Source: Pseudomonas entomophila
Lineage (GTDB): Bacteria > Pseudomonadota > Gammaproteobacteria > Pseudomonadales > Pseudomonadaceae
Length of the DNA: 64,000 nt
Direction: 5' to 3'
Assembly (NCBI RefSeq): GCF_029478665.1
Contig: NZ_JARPQB010000013.1
Coordinates: 1-64,000, forward strand
The notes under the pieces were generated by a model. The model was not told the DNA's origin, made no database searches, and was given only the letters and a program-made list of their open reading frames with translations. This document shows, piece after piece, positions 10,723 to 20,074 of this stretch. Made by a program: the position numbers and the translations under genes. The number at the start of each line of letters is the position of its first letter. The stretch's first letter is position 1.

Positions 10723-11685
10723 ATGCGTAAGTCCTTGATGCGTATGACTTTACGTCAGCTTCAGGTATTCAACGAGGTGTGCGATTTGCGCTCCTACAGC
10801 CGGGCCGCCGAGGAGATGTCACTGACGCAACCCGCCGTTAGTCTACAGATCCGTCAGCTCGAGGAGCTGGTCGGTCAGCCACTGTTCGAATATGTCGGCA
10901 AGAAGCTCTACCTGACCGAGGCCGCCGAGGCGCTGCAGCGCGCCAGCCGGGACATTTTCGGGCGCCTGGAGAACCTCGACATGCAGCTGTCGGACATGCA
11001 GGGCTCACTGCAGGGGCAACTGAAACTGGCGATCGAGTCCAGCGCCAAGTACTTCGTGCCACACCTGTTCGCCGCCTTCAAGCAGCAGCACCCGGAGGTC
11101 AACCTCACCCTGACGGTGGTCAACCGGGCCCAGGCGATCCGGCGTCTGTCGGACAACCGCGACGACCTGACCATCATGTCCATGGTGCCCCAGGACATGG
11201 GCCTGGAGTTCCTGCCTTTTCTCAACAACCCGATCGTCGCCGTGGCGCCACCGGACCATCCGCTGTGCAAGCTCGAACAGCCGCGCCTGCAAGACCTCGA
11301 GCCTCATACCCTGCTGGTCCGCGAGCAGGGGTCGGGCACGCGCAAGGCCTGCGAGGAGTTCTTCAAGGATAAGCGTGTGCACTTCACCCAGACCCTCGAA
11401 GTGGCCTCCACCGATGCCCAGCGCGAGTGCGTGGTGGCCGGCCTGGGCATCGCGATGCTGACCCGCCATGCGGTGAACCTGGAGCTGGCCACCGGCGTGC
11501 TCAAGGAGCTGCCGGTGGAAGAACTGCCGCTGTACCGCAGTTGGTGCCTGGTGCAATCGAAGACCAAACGGCAATCACCGGTGGCGCTGGCGTTCCAGGC
11601 ATTCATCCGCGGCGAACGTGCGAAGATCAGCGGGCTTGTGGAGCGCTTCTCGGGGAAGTTGCCGCCGATACCTGCCACACCGTGA
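10723..11685 (+). CDS. pycR: LysR-family regulator, probable PycR
   Basis: 320 residues. The N-terminal winged HTH is MTLRQLQVFNEVCDLRSYSRAAEEMSL split over residues ~6-35, followed by TQPAVSLQIRQLEELVG. The rest is a LysR substrate-binding domain (LKLAIESSAKYFVPHLF). It is divergent from the pyruvate carboxylase genes, as PycR is in P. aeruginosa, so control of those genes is the best guess. Three in-frame ATGs lie at the start (10723, 10738, 10744); I keep the first. Its last 59 bases overlap tail-to-tail with a small gene on the other strand. Confidence 0.88.
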   Translation: MRKSLMRMTLRQLQVFNEVCDLRSYSRAAEEMSLTQPAVSLQIRQLEELVGQPLFEYVGKKLYLTEAAEALQRASRDIFGRLENLDMQLSDMQGSLQGQLKLAIESSAKYFVPHLFAAFKQQHPEVNLTLTVVNRAQAIRRLSDNRDDLTIMSMVPQDMGLEFLPFLNNPIVAVAPPDHPLCKLEQPRLQDLEPHTLLVREQGSGTRKACEEFFKDKRVHFTQTLEVASTDAQRECVVAGLGIAMLTRHAVNLELATGVLKELPVEELPLYRSWCLVQSKTKRQSPVALAFQAFIRGERAKISGLVERFSGKLPPIPATP

Positions 11686-11845
11686 AGTCTTGCAAGTCGG
11701 GGTAGTCGGCCAGTTCACGCAGCAGCTGGCGCTGGTCGCAGTAGCTTTCGATAGCGCGGCGGAACTCCATGCGGCGCTGGTCCTTTTCCTGCTGCTTGCG
11801 AGCTTTGGCGTTGGGTTGGTACACACCGTCGTGATCACGTGCCAT
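11627..11845 (-). CDS. Small conserved hypothetical protein
   Basis: 72 residues, strongly charged: MARDHDGVYQPNAKARKQQE, then KDQRRMEFRRAIESYCDQRQ and LLRELADYPDLQDF. GGGAG lies about 8 bases before the ATG, which supports translation. It overlaps the 3' end of the LysR gene by 59 bases in convergent orientation. The basic-then-amphipathic helix pattern with RRMEFRRAIE recalls a small Pseudomonas family sometimes linked to envelope integrity (PA3496-like), but I am not sure of that assignment. No signal peptide or membrane segment is visible. Confidence 0.65.
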   Translation of the reverse strand: MARDHDGVYQPNAKARKQQEKDQRRMEFRRAIESYCDQRQLLRELADYPDLQDFTVWQVSAATSPRSAPQAR

Positions 11846-11949
11846 TGCCTGTCTCCCAGATAGGATGCGGGGAGTTTCAGACTGGCCTCAGGGGTTTACG
11901 GTTTGGCGGTGGAATGGTGACAGAATCGTGAATTTTCGCAGCGTTCAAC

Positions 11950-12019
11950 GGCCCCTTCGCCGGCAAGGCCGGCTCCTGCGATTACGTCTGTAGGAGCCGG
12001 CCTTACCGGCGAAGGGGCC
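11950..12019. repeat. REP inverted pair
   Basis: Near-perfect inverted copies of GGCCCCTTCGCCGGCAAGGC plus TCCTGCG/TGTAGGA tails, just after the HexR-like gene stop on the minus strand. Confidence 0.85.
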
Positions 12020-12026
12020 CATGCGA

Positions 12027-12893
12027 TCAGTCGTCGGTAGCCTTGATCGATTTGGGCGACAACCGCAGGCTGCGCAAACTGCGCTTTACGCTCTTGAGGT
12101 GGTTGACCAGGCTCGGTCCACGGGCCATGGCCACGCCCATGGCCAGCACATCGATCACTACAAGGTGGGCGATGCGCGAGGTCAACGGCGTGTAGATCTC
12201 GGTGTCTTCATGCACGTCGATGGCCAGGTTGACGGTCGACAGCTCCGCCAGCGGCGTCTGGCTCGGGCACAGGGTGATCAGGTTGGCGCCGCTCTCACGC
12301 ACCAGGTTGGCGGTGATCAGCAGGTCCTTGGAACGCCCCGACTGCGAAATGCACACCGCCACATCGCCAGGCTTCAAGGTGACCGCCGACATCGCCTGCA
12401 TGTGCGGGTCGGAATAGGCGGCGGCGCTGAGCAGCAGGCGGAAGAACTTGTGCTGGGCGTCGGCGGCCACCGCGCCCGATGCGCCAAACCCATAGAACTC
12501 CACGCGCTGGGCCTGGGCCATGGCCGTCACCGCCTGCTGCAGCGCTTGTGGGTCGAGGTGTTCGCGCACCTCCATCAGCGTGTGCAGGGTGGTGTCGAAG
12601 ATCTTCAGGCTGTAGTCGGCGACCGAGTCGTCTTCATGGATGGCGAACTGGCCGAAACTGGCGCCCGCGGCCAGGCTCTGCGCCAGCTTGAGCTTGAGGT
12701 CCTGGAAGCCTGAGCAGCCGATCGCCCGGCAGAAACGCACGATGGTCGGCTCGCTGATGCCCACGCTGTGCGCCAGGTCGGCCATGGAGCTGTGCATGAC
12801 GGCAGCCGGATCGAGCAGCACGTGGTCGGCCACTTTGAGTTCCGATTTGCGCAGCAGGTGGCGCGATTGGGCGATATGTTGCAACAGATTCAC
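12027..12893 (-). CDS. hexR: RpiR-family regulator, HexR-like
   Basis: 288 residues: HTH_6 domain in residues ~1-77 (SMADLAHSVGISEPTIVRFC) and a SIS sugar-phosphate-binding domain around 125-260 (VEFYGFGASGAVAADAQHKF, ISQSGRSKDLL). HexR proteins repress glucose catabolism genes and release DNA on binding 2-keto-3-deoxy-6-phosphogluconate. Pseudomonads usually also have a main HexR next to another zwf copy; this gene may be a paralogue, so the symbol is tentative. It is divergent from zwf, with a perfect HexR-type palindrome midway between the two starts. Confidence 0.85.
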   Translation of the reverse strand: MNLLQHIAQSRHLLRKSELKVADHVLLDPAAVMHSSMADLAHSVGISEPTIVRFCRAIGCSGFQDLKLKLAQSLAAGASFGQFAIHEDDSVADYSLKIFDTTLHTLMEVREHLDPQALQQAVTAMAQAQRVEFYGFGASGAVAADAQHKFFRLLLSAAAYSDPHMQAMSAVTLKPGDVAVCISQSGRSKDLLITANLVRESGANLITLCPSQTPLAELSTVNLAIDVHEDTEIYTPLTSRIAHLVVIDVLAMGVAMARGPSLVNHLKSVKRSLRSLRLSPKSIKATDD

Positions 12894-12937
12894 GGGCTGG
12901 ACTCGGTTATGATCGGCTGGCCGGGATGTAGCTTTCT

Positions 12938-12952
12938 TGTAGTTATACTACA
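12938..12952. promoter_or_regulatory. HexR-type operator
   Basis: TGTAGTTATACTACA, a perfect 6-3-6 palindrome that fits the gammaproteobacterial HexR pattern TGTARTWWWAYTACA. It lies 44 bp from both the regulator ATG (12893) and the zwf start (12997). Confidence 0.75.
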
Positions 12953-12996
12953 TGCTTGCCAACCCGCCCAGCTAAACGAACGTGGAGTGTGGTGGC

Positions 12997-14439
12997 TTGA
13001 CTATTCCTTGCGACATCCTGGTTTTCGGCGGCACCGGCGATCTTGCCCTGCACAAACTGCTACCGGCGCTTTACCACCTGTATCGCGAGGCCCGCCTGCA
13101 CAACGCCGTGCGGATCATCTCCCTGGCCCGAAGGCCGTTGCCGCGCAACGACTACGTCAAACTCGCCGAGCGCCACTGCCGGGCACAGATCGCCCGCCAG
13201 GACTTCGACGAGGACGTGTGGCAGCGCTTCTCGGCACGCCTGGACTACTTCCCGATGGACGCCGCGCAAAGCGCCGACTTCGGCCGCCTGGCCCGCTACC
13301 TCGGCGAACCCGGCGGGCTGACGCGCATCTACTACCTGGCCACCGCGCCCCAGCTGTTCGTACCAATCGCCAACCATCTGCGTATCGCCGGGTTGGCCGA
13401 CCGCGAGGCGCGCATCGTCCTGGAAAAGCCCATCGGCCATTCGCTGGAGTCGGCCACCTCGATCAACGAGGCCATCGGCGACGTGTTCGACGAGTCCCAG
13501 GTGTTCCGCATCGACCATTACCTGGGTAAGGAGACGGTGCAGAACCTCATGGCTCTGCGCTTTGCCAATGCCCTGCTGGAGCCCGTGTGGCGCAGCAGCC
13601 AGGTCGACCATGTGCAGATCAGCGTCTGCGAGACGCTCGGGGTCGAGAACCGTGGCGCCTATTACGACCGCGCCGGGGCCACCCGCGACATGCTGCAGAA
13701 CCACCTGCTGCAGCTGCTGTGCCTGGTGGCCATGGAGCCGCCCGCGCAGTTCGAGGCCGAGGCCGTGCGCGACGAAAAAGTGAAGATTCTCCGCGCCCTC
13801 AAGCCCATCACCGGGCAGGACGTGCAGGACAAGACCGTGCGCGGCCAGTACGGCGCCGGCAAGATCGGTGGTCAGGAAGTGCCGGCCTACTACTTCGAGA
13901 AGGATGTGGACAACGACAGCGACACCGAGACCTTCGTCGCGGTCCAGGCACACATCGACAACTGGCGCTGGGCCGGCGTGCCGTTCTACCTGCGCACCGG
14001 CAAGCGCATGGCGCGCCGCTCTTCGCAGATCGTCATCCAGTTCAAGCCAGTGCCGCATGAGCTGTTCAGCGGCGGCCAGGTCAACCAGTTGCTGATCCAG
14101 CTGCAACCGGATGAACACATCAGCCTGCGCATGATGACCAAGAGCCCGGGCAAGGGGATGCGCCTGGCGCCGGTCGAACTGGACCTCAACCTGGCCCAGG
14201 CCTTCGCCCAGACCCGGCGCTGGGAGGCTTACGAACGCTTGCTGCTGGATGTGCTGGAGGGCGACTCGACGCTGTTCATGCGCCGCGACGAGGTCGAGGC
14301 GGCCTGGGCCTGGATCGATCCGATCCTGCAGGGCTGGGAGGAACACTTCCAGGCACCACGCCCCTACCCGGCCGGTAGCAATGGCCCGGACCAGGCCAAC
14401 AGCCTGCTGACGCGCGCGGGCCAGGCCTGGCACCTTTGA
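12997..14439 (+). CDS. zwf: Glucose-6-phosphate 1-dehydrogenase
   Basis: First enzyme of the Entner-Doudoroff and pentose phosphate routes; oxidises glucose-6-phosphate to 6-phosphogluconolactone with NAD(P)+. Seen: the nucleotide-binding FGGTGDLALHKLLPAL near the N terminus and the active-site RIDHYLGKETVQN around residue 170. I chose the TTG at 12997 (480 residues, ILVFGGTGDLA ten residues in) because GGAG sits 9 bases upstream; a GTG at 12982 in the same frame lacks a good ribosome site. Probably controlled by the divergent HexR-like regulator through the shared palindrome. Confidence 0.93.
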   Translation: MTIPCDILVFGGTGDLALHKLLPALYHLYREARLHNAVRIISLARRPLPRNDYVKLAERHCRAQIARQDFDEDVWQRFSARLDYFPMDAAQSADFGRLARYLGEPGGLTRIYYLATAPQLFVPIANHLRIAGLADREARIVLEKPIGHSLESATSINEAIGDVFDESQVFRIDHYLGKETVQNLMALRFANALLEPVWRSSQVDHVQISVCETLGVENRGAYYDRAGATRDMLQNHLLQLLCLVAMEPPAQFEAEAVRDEKVKILRALKPITGQDVQDKTVRGQYGAGKIGGQEVPAYYFEKDVDNDSDTETFVAVQAHIDNWRWAGVPFYLRTGKRMARRSSQIVIQFKPVPHELFSGGQVNQLLIQLQPDEHISLRMMTKSPGKGMRLAPVELDLNLAQAFAQTRRWEAYERLLLDVLEGDSTLFMRRDEVEAAWAWIDPILQGWEEHFQAPRPYPAGSNGPDQANSLLTRAGQAWHL

Positions 14440-14464
14440 GCGCCAGCCAGGGGCCGCTGCGCGA

Positions 14465-14537
14465 CCCTTTCGCGGCACGAGGCCGCTCCTACAGTACTGC
14501 GCAATCCCTGTAGGAGCGGCCTCGTGCCGCAAAAGGG
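14465..14537. repeat. REP inverted pair (CGAGGCCGC variant)
   Basis: CCCTTTCGCGGCACGAGGCC, GCTCCTACAG and its inverted copy, between the convergent zwf and GGDEF-EAL stops. The stem core (GCGGCACGAGGCCGC) differs from the more common GCCGGCAAGCCGGC type in this window. Confidence 0.85.
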
Positions 14538-14567
14538 CTGCCACGCAGCCCCATTGCCCGGTCTGTA

Positions 14568-17444
14568 CTAGTGGAACAGATCGGCTGTCGAGTGTTGCAG
14601 CAACGCCAGGAAAGACGCCGCATCGACCGGCCGGCTGATCAGATAGCCCTGCACTTCGTCACAGCCGTGCTCACGCAGGAACTGCAACTGCTCGAGCGTC
14701 TCCACTCCCTCCGCGACCACCTTGAGCTGCAGGCTCTTGGCCATGGCAATGATCGCCCGGGTGATGGCCGCGTCCTGGCTGCCTTCGAGCAAGCCACGGA
14801 TGAAGGCCTGGTCGATCTTCACGTAGTCCACCGGAAAACGCTTGAGGTAGCTCAGCGACGAGTAGCCGGTACCAAAATCGTCGATGGCCAGCTTCACGCC
14901 CAGCGCATGCAACTGCTCGAAGGTGGCGATGATGTGCTCCACGCTGTCCAGCAACTGGCTTTCGGTCAATTCCAGCTCCAGCAGGTGCGGCGCCAGCCCG
15001 GACTCCTGCAGGACCTGGCGCACCAGGCTGACCAGTTTGCCCTGGCGCAGCTGGTACACCGACAGGTTGACCGAGACCCGCACCTCCAGCCCCTGGCGCA
15101 ACCATTCGCAGGCTTGCCAGCACGCCTGGCGCAGGACGAACTCGCCCATCGGCGCGATAAGCCCGGTCTCCTCCGCCAGCCCGATGAACTCGCCGGGCGG
15201 GACCATGCCCCATTGCGGATGCTGCCAGCGCACCAGCGCCTCGGCCGCATGCAGTTGCCCTGTGCGCAGGCACAGCTTGGGTTGGTAGTACACCAGCAGC
15301 TGGCCTTCATCGATGGCCTTGCGCAGTTGGTTCTCCAGTTGCAGGCGCTCCAGAGTGCTGGCGCGCAGGCTCTCGGTATAGAACTGGAAGTTGTCGCCCC
15401 CCAAGTGCTTGGCGTGCTGCTTGGCCATGTCGGCCTGGCTGACCAGCGCATTGATGTCGAAGGTGGCGTCCGCCAGCACGCTGATGCCCACCGACGCGCT
15501 GACCACCAGCTCATGGCCACCCAGCCGCTGCGGCACTCGCAGTTTGTCCAGCAGACGTGTGGTCACCCGCACCAGGCTCGACAGATTGGTGTAGCCATCG
15601 AACAGGATGGCGAACTCGTCACCCGACAGGCGTGCCACGGTGTCGGCTTCCGGCACCGCGTTGGCGATGCGTTGCGCCATCCTCTTCAACAGCTCGTCGG
15701 CCAACTCATGGCCGAGGCTTTCGTTGAGCAGCTTGAAGCGGTCGAGGTCGACGTGCAGCAAGGCCAGGCTTCGTCCGTTCAGGCGTAGGCGCTGGGCGGC
15801 GTCGTGCAGGCGCAGGCGGAACAGGGCACGGTTGGCCAGCCCGGTGAGGTCGTCGTAGTGGGCCAGGTAGCGCAGGCGTTCTTCCGATTCGCGGCGCGCC
15901 GACAGGTCGGTGAAAAAGCCGACTATGTTGACGATCCTGCCCCGGGCGTCGCGCACGCTGTTGAGCTGCAGCCATTGCGGGTAGAGCTCGCCATTCTTGC
16001 GCGCTTCGACCAACTCGCCCTGCCAGCCGCCATGCTGCTCCAGCGCCTGGTCGATCGCCTGGCTGTGGCGGCGTGCGTCACGGCTGCAGGGCAGCTCCAG
16101 GGCGTTGCGGGCAATCAGTTCGGCGCGACCGTAGCCGGTGACGTCGCAGAATGCCTGGTTGACCGCCAGCAACTGATAGTCGGCCCCCAGGATGGCGATG
16201 CCTTCGCTGGCCGCCTCGAACACCGTCGCGGCCAGGCGCTGCTGTTCTTCCTGTTCCTTGCGGGCAGTGATATCGCGCCGGGTCCCCAGCATGCGTGTCA
16301 CCTTGCCGTCCGGTGAACGCTCCACCGCCCGTCCCCGGTCCTCGATCCAGCACCAATGGCCCTGGACGTGACGTATGCGGTACTCGACCCGGTAGTCTTC
16401 GGTACGGCCTTTCAGGTGCTCGACCAGCGTTCGCCGCAGCAGCGGCAAGTCGTCAGGGTGCAGGCGCGGCTTGAGGTCGGCGCGCACCGAGCGCACCTGG
16501 TCGGAGTCCAGGCCGAACAACGCCTGCAACTGCGTGTGATGAACCTCGTCGGTCTCCAGGTTCCAGTCCCACAACCCCAGCTCGCTCGCCTCGAGTGCCA
16601 AGGCCAGGCGTTCCTCGCTCTTGCTCAGCGCCTGGTTGGCCAGGTCCAGTTCATGGCTGCGCTGCGCCACACGCAACTCCAGGCCCGCATGGGCCAGGCG
16701 CAGTTCTTCTTCAGCCTGGCGACGCTGGCGGACTTCGGCGCTGAGTTGATGGTTGAGGTCCTCGCCATGGCGCTGGGCACTTTGCAGGTGCTCGATCAGC
16801 GCCTGGTTCTGGAAGCGCCGCAGCAGGCCACGCTCGATCAGCCGGTTGACCTGCCAGGCCACCACCATCAGTGCCCCTAGCAGGATCAGCCCGAGCCAGC
16901 CCCAGCCCCGTTGCTGACCCGTGTCATAGACGAACAGGAAAACGATCGGCGGCAGCAGGCAGGGCAAGGCGAAACTGAGGAATGCTGGCAGGCTCACGGC
17001 GTAGGCGACACTGGCCGACAACGCCGCCGTCCCCAGCAGGCCAAAGACCCAGGCCTGCTGCACGAAGTTGTCCACTGGCACCAGGGCGATCGCCGCGCTG
17101 GCGAGCGTCAATCCGCTGAATGCAGACCCGCACAGGAACATCCGCCGCCAGGTCGGCCTGGCCTGGCGCCCGGGCGTCGCGGCGTCGAAGGCCGCCACCT
17201 GGATCACCCGCAAGGCCACCAGCGCCAGCAGCCAGGTCATCCACACGCCGACCAGCAGATAGCGCGCAGGGCTCCACAACAGCCAGGCACTCAGCAGGCC
17301 GGTGATCAACATGAACAGCGTGGGCAACAGGGAGCCTTGGTACAACAGGCGGGTGCGCTCGACCGACAGCTGGGGGGCGAATTGCCTGCGAACGCTCCGT
17401 GTCGTCTCCGGCGATGCTCCGATCGCCATGCAATCCTGGGTCAT
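14568..17444 (-). CDS. Membrane-anchored PAS-GGDEF-EAL cyclic-di-GMP protein
   Basis: About 958 residues from the ATG at 17444 (MTQDCMAIG); other in-frame starts exist at 17516 and 17429 and no ribosome site decides clearly. Order: several N-terminal membrane helices (residues ~25-190), a coiled coil (~200-270), two PAS/PAC repeats (~280-520), GGDEF (~520-690), EAL (~700-945). The GGDEF signature reads SGDEF, so cyclase activity is uncertain. The EAL domain keeps EALVRW, ELTES, DDFGTGYSSLSYLKR and AEGVET, so phosphodiesterase activity is likely. The stop is flanked by a REP pair; the gene is divergent from uvrD. Confidence 0.92.
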   Translation of the reverse strand: MTQDCMAIGASPETTRSVRRQFAPQLSVERTRLLYQGSLLPTLFMLITGLLSAWLLWSPARYLLVGVWMTWLLALVALRVIQVAAFDAATPGRQARPTWRRMFLCGSAFSGLTLASAAIALVPVDNFVQQAWVFGLLGTAALSASVAYAVSLPAFLSFALPCLLPPIVFLFVYDTGQQRGWGWLGLILLGALMVVAWQVNRLIERGLLRRFQNQALIEHLQSAQRHGEDLNHQLSAEVRQRRQAEEELRLAHAGLELRVAQRSHELDLANQALSKSEERLALALEASELGLWDWNLETDEVHHTQLQALFGLDSDQVRSVRADLKPRLHPDDLPLLRRTLVEHLKGRTEDYRVEYRIRHVQGHWCWIEDRGRAVERSPDGKVTRMLGTRRDITARKEQEEQQRLAATVFEAASEGIAILGADYQLLAVNQAFCDVTGYGRAELIARNALELPCSRDARRHSQAIDQALEQHGGWQGELVEARKNGELYPQWLQLNSVRDARGRIVNIVGFFTDLSARRESEERLRYLAHYDDLTGLANRALFRLRLHDAAQRLRLNGRSLALLHVDLDRFKLLNESLGHELADELLKRMAQRIANAVPEADTVARLSGDEFAILFDGYTNLSSLVRVTTRLLDKLRVPQRLGGHELVVSASVGISVLADATFDINALVSQADMAKQHAKHLGGDNFQFYTESLRASTLERLQLENQLRKAIDEGQLLVYYQPKLCLRTGQLHAAEALVRWQHPQWGMVPPGEFIGLAEETGLIAPMGEFVLRQACWQACEWLRQGLEVRVSVNLSVYQLRQGKLVSLVRQVLQESGLAPHLLELELTESQLLDSVEHIIATFEQLHALGVKLAIDDFGTGYSSLSYLKRFPVDYVKIDQAFIRGLLEGSQDAAITRAIIAMAKSLQLKVVAEGVETLEQLQFLREHGCDEVQGYLISRPVDAASFLALLQHSTADLFH

Positions 17445-17684
17445 AGGGCTGGGTTCTTGTTGTGTTCTTGTTATGGCAGACCGCAAATGTGCAGCGAGCA
17501 TACACAAGCGGCGCACCGGACCAAACTGCTCTGCGTCATGATTTCGAAAATGTCTTGTGCGTCGAAGTGCGACCGCTCAACCACGCCAGCCAACCGCATT
17601 GGCCGATGAACGGCGCAGCGCCAGCGAGACGATTTGCACCGCGGGCGTTTGCCCCTGCCCCCCGCCCGGCCCTAGAATGGCCGG

Positions 17685-19868
17685 ATGCGCAATGATGACC
17701 TCTCCCTCCTGCTGAACTCCCTCAACGACGCTCAACGCCAGGCCGTAGCGGCCCAGGTCGGGCGGCAACTGGTGCTGGCCGGCGCCGGCTCGGGCAAGAC
17801 CCGCGTGCTGGTGCACCGTATCGCCTGGCTGATCCAGGTCGTGCAGGCCTCGCCGCACTCGATCCTGTCGGTGACGTTCACCAACAAAGCCGCGGCGGAA
17901 ATGCGCCACCGCATCGAGCAACTATTGGGCATCAGCCCGGCCGGCATGTGGGTCGGTACCTTCCACGGCCTGGCCCACCGCCTGTTGCGGGCGCACTGGC
18001 AGGAAGCGGGGCTGGCGCAGAACTTCCAGATCCTCGACAGCGACGACCAGCAGCGCCTGATCAAGCGGGTGATCCGCGAAATGGGCCTCGACGAGCAGAA
18101 ATGGCCCGCGCGCCAGGTCCAGTGGTTCATCAACGGGCAGAAGGACGAGGGCCTGCGCCCGCGGCATATCCAGGCCAGCGGCGACCTGTTCCTGACCACC
18201 ATGCGCGACATCTACAGCGCTTACGAGCAAGCCTGCGAGCGCGCCGGGGTCATCGATTTCTCCGAGCTGCTGCTGCGCGCCCTGGACCTGTGGCGCGACC
18301 AGCCAGGGCTGCTCGAGCACTACCAGCGCCGCTTCCGGCATATCCTGGTGGACGAGTTCCAGGACACCAACGCCGTGCAGTACGCCTGGTTGCGCCTGCT
18401 GGCCGGCGGCGGCGACAGCCTGATGGCGGTGGGTGACGACGACCAGTCGATCTACGGCTGGCGCGGCGCCAAGATCGAAAACATCCACCAGTACACCGCC
18501 GACTTCCCGGACGCCGAGCTGATCCGCCTGGAGCAGAACTACCGCTCCACCGGCGGCATCCTCAAGGCCGCCAATGCCCTGATCGCCAACAACAGCGGGC
18601 GCCTGGGCAAGGAGCTGTGGACCGACCTGGGCGAAGGCGAACCGCTGACGCTCTATGCCGCCTTCAACGAGCATGACGAAGCGCGCTACGTGGTCGAGAC
18701 CATCGAAAGCCTGATCAAGCAAGGTAACGCGCGCAACGATATCGCCATCCTGTACCGCTCCAACGCCCAGTCGCGGGTGTTGGAAGAAGCCTTGCTGCGC
18801 GAGCGCATCCCTTATCGCATCTATGGCGGCCAGCGCTTCTTCGAACGCGCCGAGATCAAGAACGCCATGGCCTATCTGCGCCTGCTCGAAGGCCGCGGCA
18901 ACGACGCGGCGCTTGAGCGGGTGATCAACGTGCCGCCACGTGGTATCGGCGAGAAGACCGTCGAAGCCATTCGCGAGCATGCCCGTCACAGCCAGTCGTC
19001 GATGTGGGACGCGATGTGCCAGCTGCTCGCCGCCAAGGCCCTCAAGGGCCGCGCCGCCAGTGCCCTGGGGGCGTTCATCGAACTGCTCGAGAACCTCGCC
19101 GCCAAGGTGCTGGACATGCCGCTGCACCTGATGACCCAGACGGTCATCGAGCAATCCGGCCTGATCATCTACCACCAGGAAGAAAAGGGCGAAAAAGGCC
19201 AGGCACGGGTGGAAAACCTTGAGGAACTGGTCAGCGCCGCGCGCAACTTCGAGACCAGCGACGAGGATGCCGACCTGACGCCGTTGTCGGCGTTCCTCGG
19301 CCACGCCTCGCTGGAGGCCGGCGACAGCCAGGCCGACGAGCACGAGGACAGCATCCAGCTGATGACCCTGCACAGCGCCAAGGGCCTGGAATTCCCCTAC
19401 GTGTTCCTGGTGGGCATGGAGGAAGGGCTGTTCCCGCACAAGATGAGCCTGGAAGAGCCCGGCCGTCTGGAAGAGGAGCGCCGCCTGGCCTATGTGGGCA
19501 TTACCCGGGCCATGCGTCAGCTGGTCATGACCTACGCCGAGACTCGTCGCCTGTATGGCAGCGAGACATACAACAAGGTGTCGCGCTTCGTCCGCGAGAT
19601 CCCGGCGGGCCTGGTGCAGGAAGTACGCCTGTCGAATTCCGTCAGCCGCCCCTTCGGCGGCGCCAAGACGCCTGCCAGCAGCCTGTTCGCCAACGCCAGC
19701 ATCCCGCAGACCGCCTTCAGCCTTGGCCAGCGGGTGCAGCACGCGGTGTTCGGCGAGGGCGTGATCCTCAACTTCGAGGGGGCCGGCGCCCAGGCGCGGG
19801 TGCAGGTGAACTTCTCCGAGGGCAGCAAGTGGCTGATGCTCGGCTACGCCAAGCTGGAAGCCATCTGA
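17685..19868 (+). CDS. uvrD: DNA helicase II
   Basis: 727 residues, normal for UvrD. Superfamily 1 motifs in order: Walker A GAGSGKTRVLVHR (residue ~27), TFTNKAAAEMRHR (Ia), VDEFQDTNAVQYAW (II), GDDDQSIYGWRGA (III), EQNYRST (IV), LMTLHSAKGLEFPYVF (V) and EERRLAYVGITRAM (VI). It unwinds DNA during nucleotide excision and mismatch repair. Its C-terminal tail (FGEGVILNFEGAGAQARVQV) is the UvrD Tudor-like region. Single gene with a diverged REP pair after the stop. Confidence 0.96.
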   Translation: MRNDDLSLLLNSLNDAQRQAVAAQVGRQLVLAGAGSGKTRVLVHRIAWLIQVVQASPHSILSVTFTNKAAAEMRHRIEQLLGISPAGMWVGTFHGLAHRLLRAHWQEAGLAQNFQILDSDDQQRLIKRVIREMGLDEQKWPARQVQWFINGQKDEGLRPRHIQASGDLFLTTMRDIYSAYEQACERAGVIDFSELLLRALDLWRDQPGLLEHYQRRFRHILVDEFQDTNAVQYAWLRLLAGGGDSLMAVGDDDQSIYGWRGAKIENIHQYTADFPDAELIRLEQNYRSTGGILKAANALIANNSGRLGKELWTDLGEGEPLTLYAAFNEHDEARYVVETIESLIKQGNARNDIAILYRSNAQSRVLEEALLRERIPYRIYGGQRFFERAEIKNAMAYLRLLEGRGNDAALERVINVPPRGIGEKTVEAIREHARHSQSSMWDAMCQLLAAKALKGRAASALGAFIELLENLAAKVLDMPLHLMTQTVIEQSGLIIYHQEEKGEKGQARVENLEELVSAARNFETSDEDADLTPLSAFLGHASLEAGDSQADEHEDSIQLMTLHSAKGLEFPYVFLVGMEEGLFPHKMSLEEPGRLEEERRLAYVGITRAMRQLVMTYAETRRLYGSETYNKVSRFVREIPAGLVQEVRLSNSVSRPFGGAKTPASSLFANASIPQTAFSLGQRVQHAVFGEGVILNFEGAGAQARVQVNFSEGSKWLMLGYAKLEAI

Positions 19869-19869
19869 C

Positions 19870-19954
19870 GTAGGCGCCAGCCTTGCTGGCGAACCAGGCG
19901 ACGCGGTGGATGGCACCGGCTGCGCCGGTTCGCCGGCAAGGCCGGCTCCTACAA
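19870..19954. repeat. Diverged REP pair
   Basis: GTAGGCGCCAGCCTTGCTGG ... CGCCGGCAAGGCCGGCTCCT. The left copy is decayed, the right copy is canonical. Follows uvrD. Confidence 0.6.
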
Positions 19955-20074
19955 TGACGCGCCCCCCGCCTGACAATCAGGCAAAAGCTCGAAACATCTT
20001 GTCGCTGGCCATGTCTGCTGCTTCATGTGCACCATGGCGCGCGTGCAATCCACAAAAATGGGAACCCCCAACTT

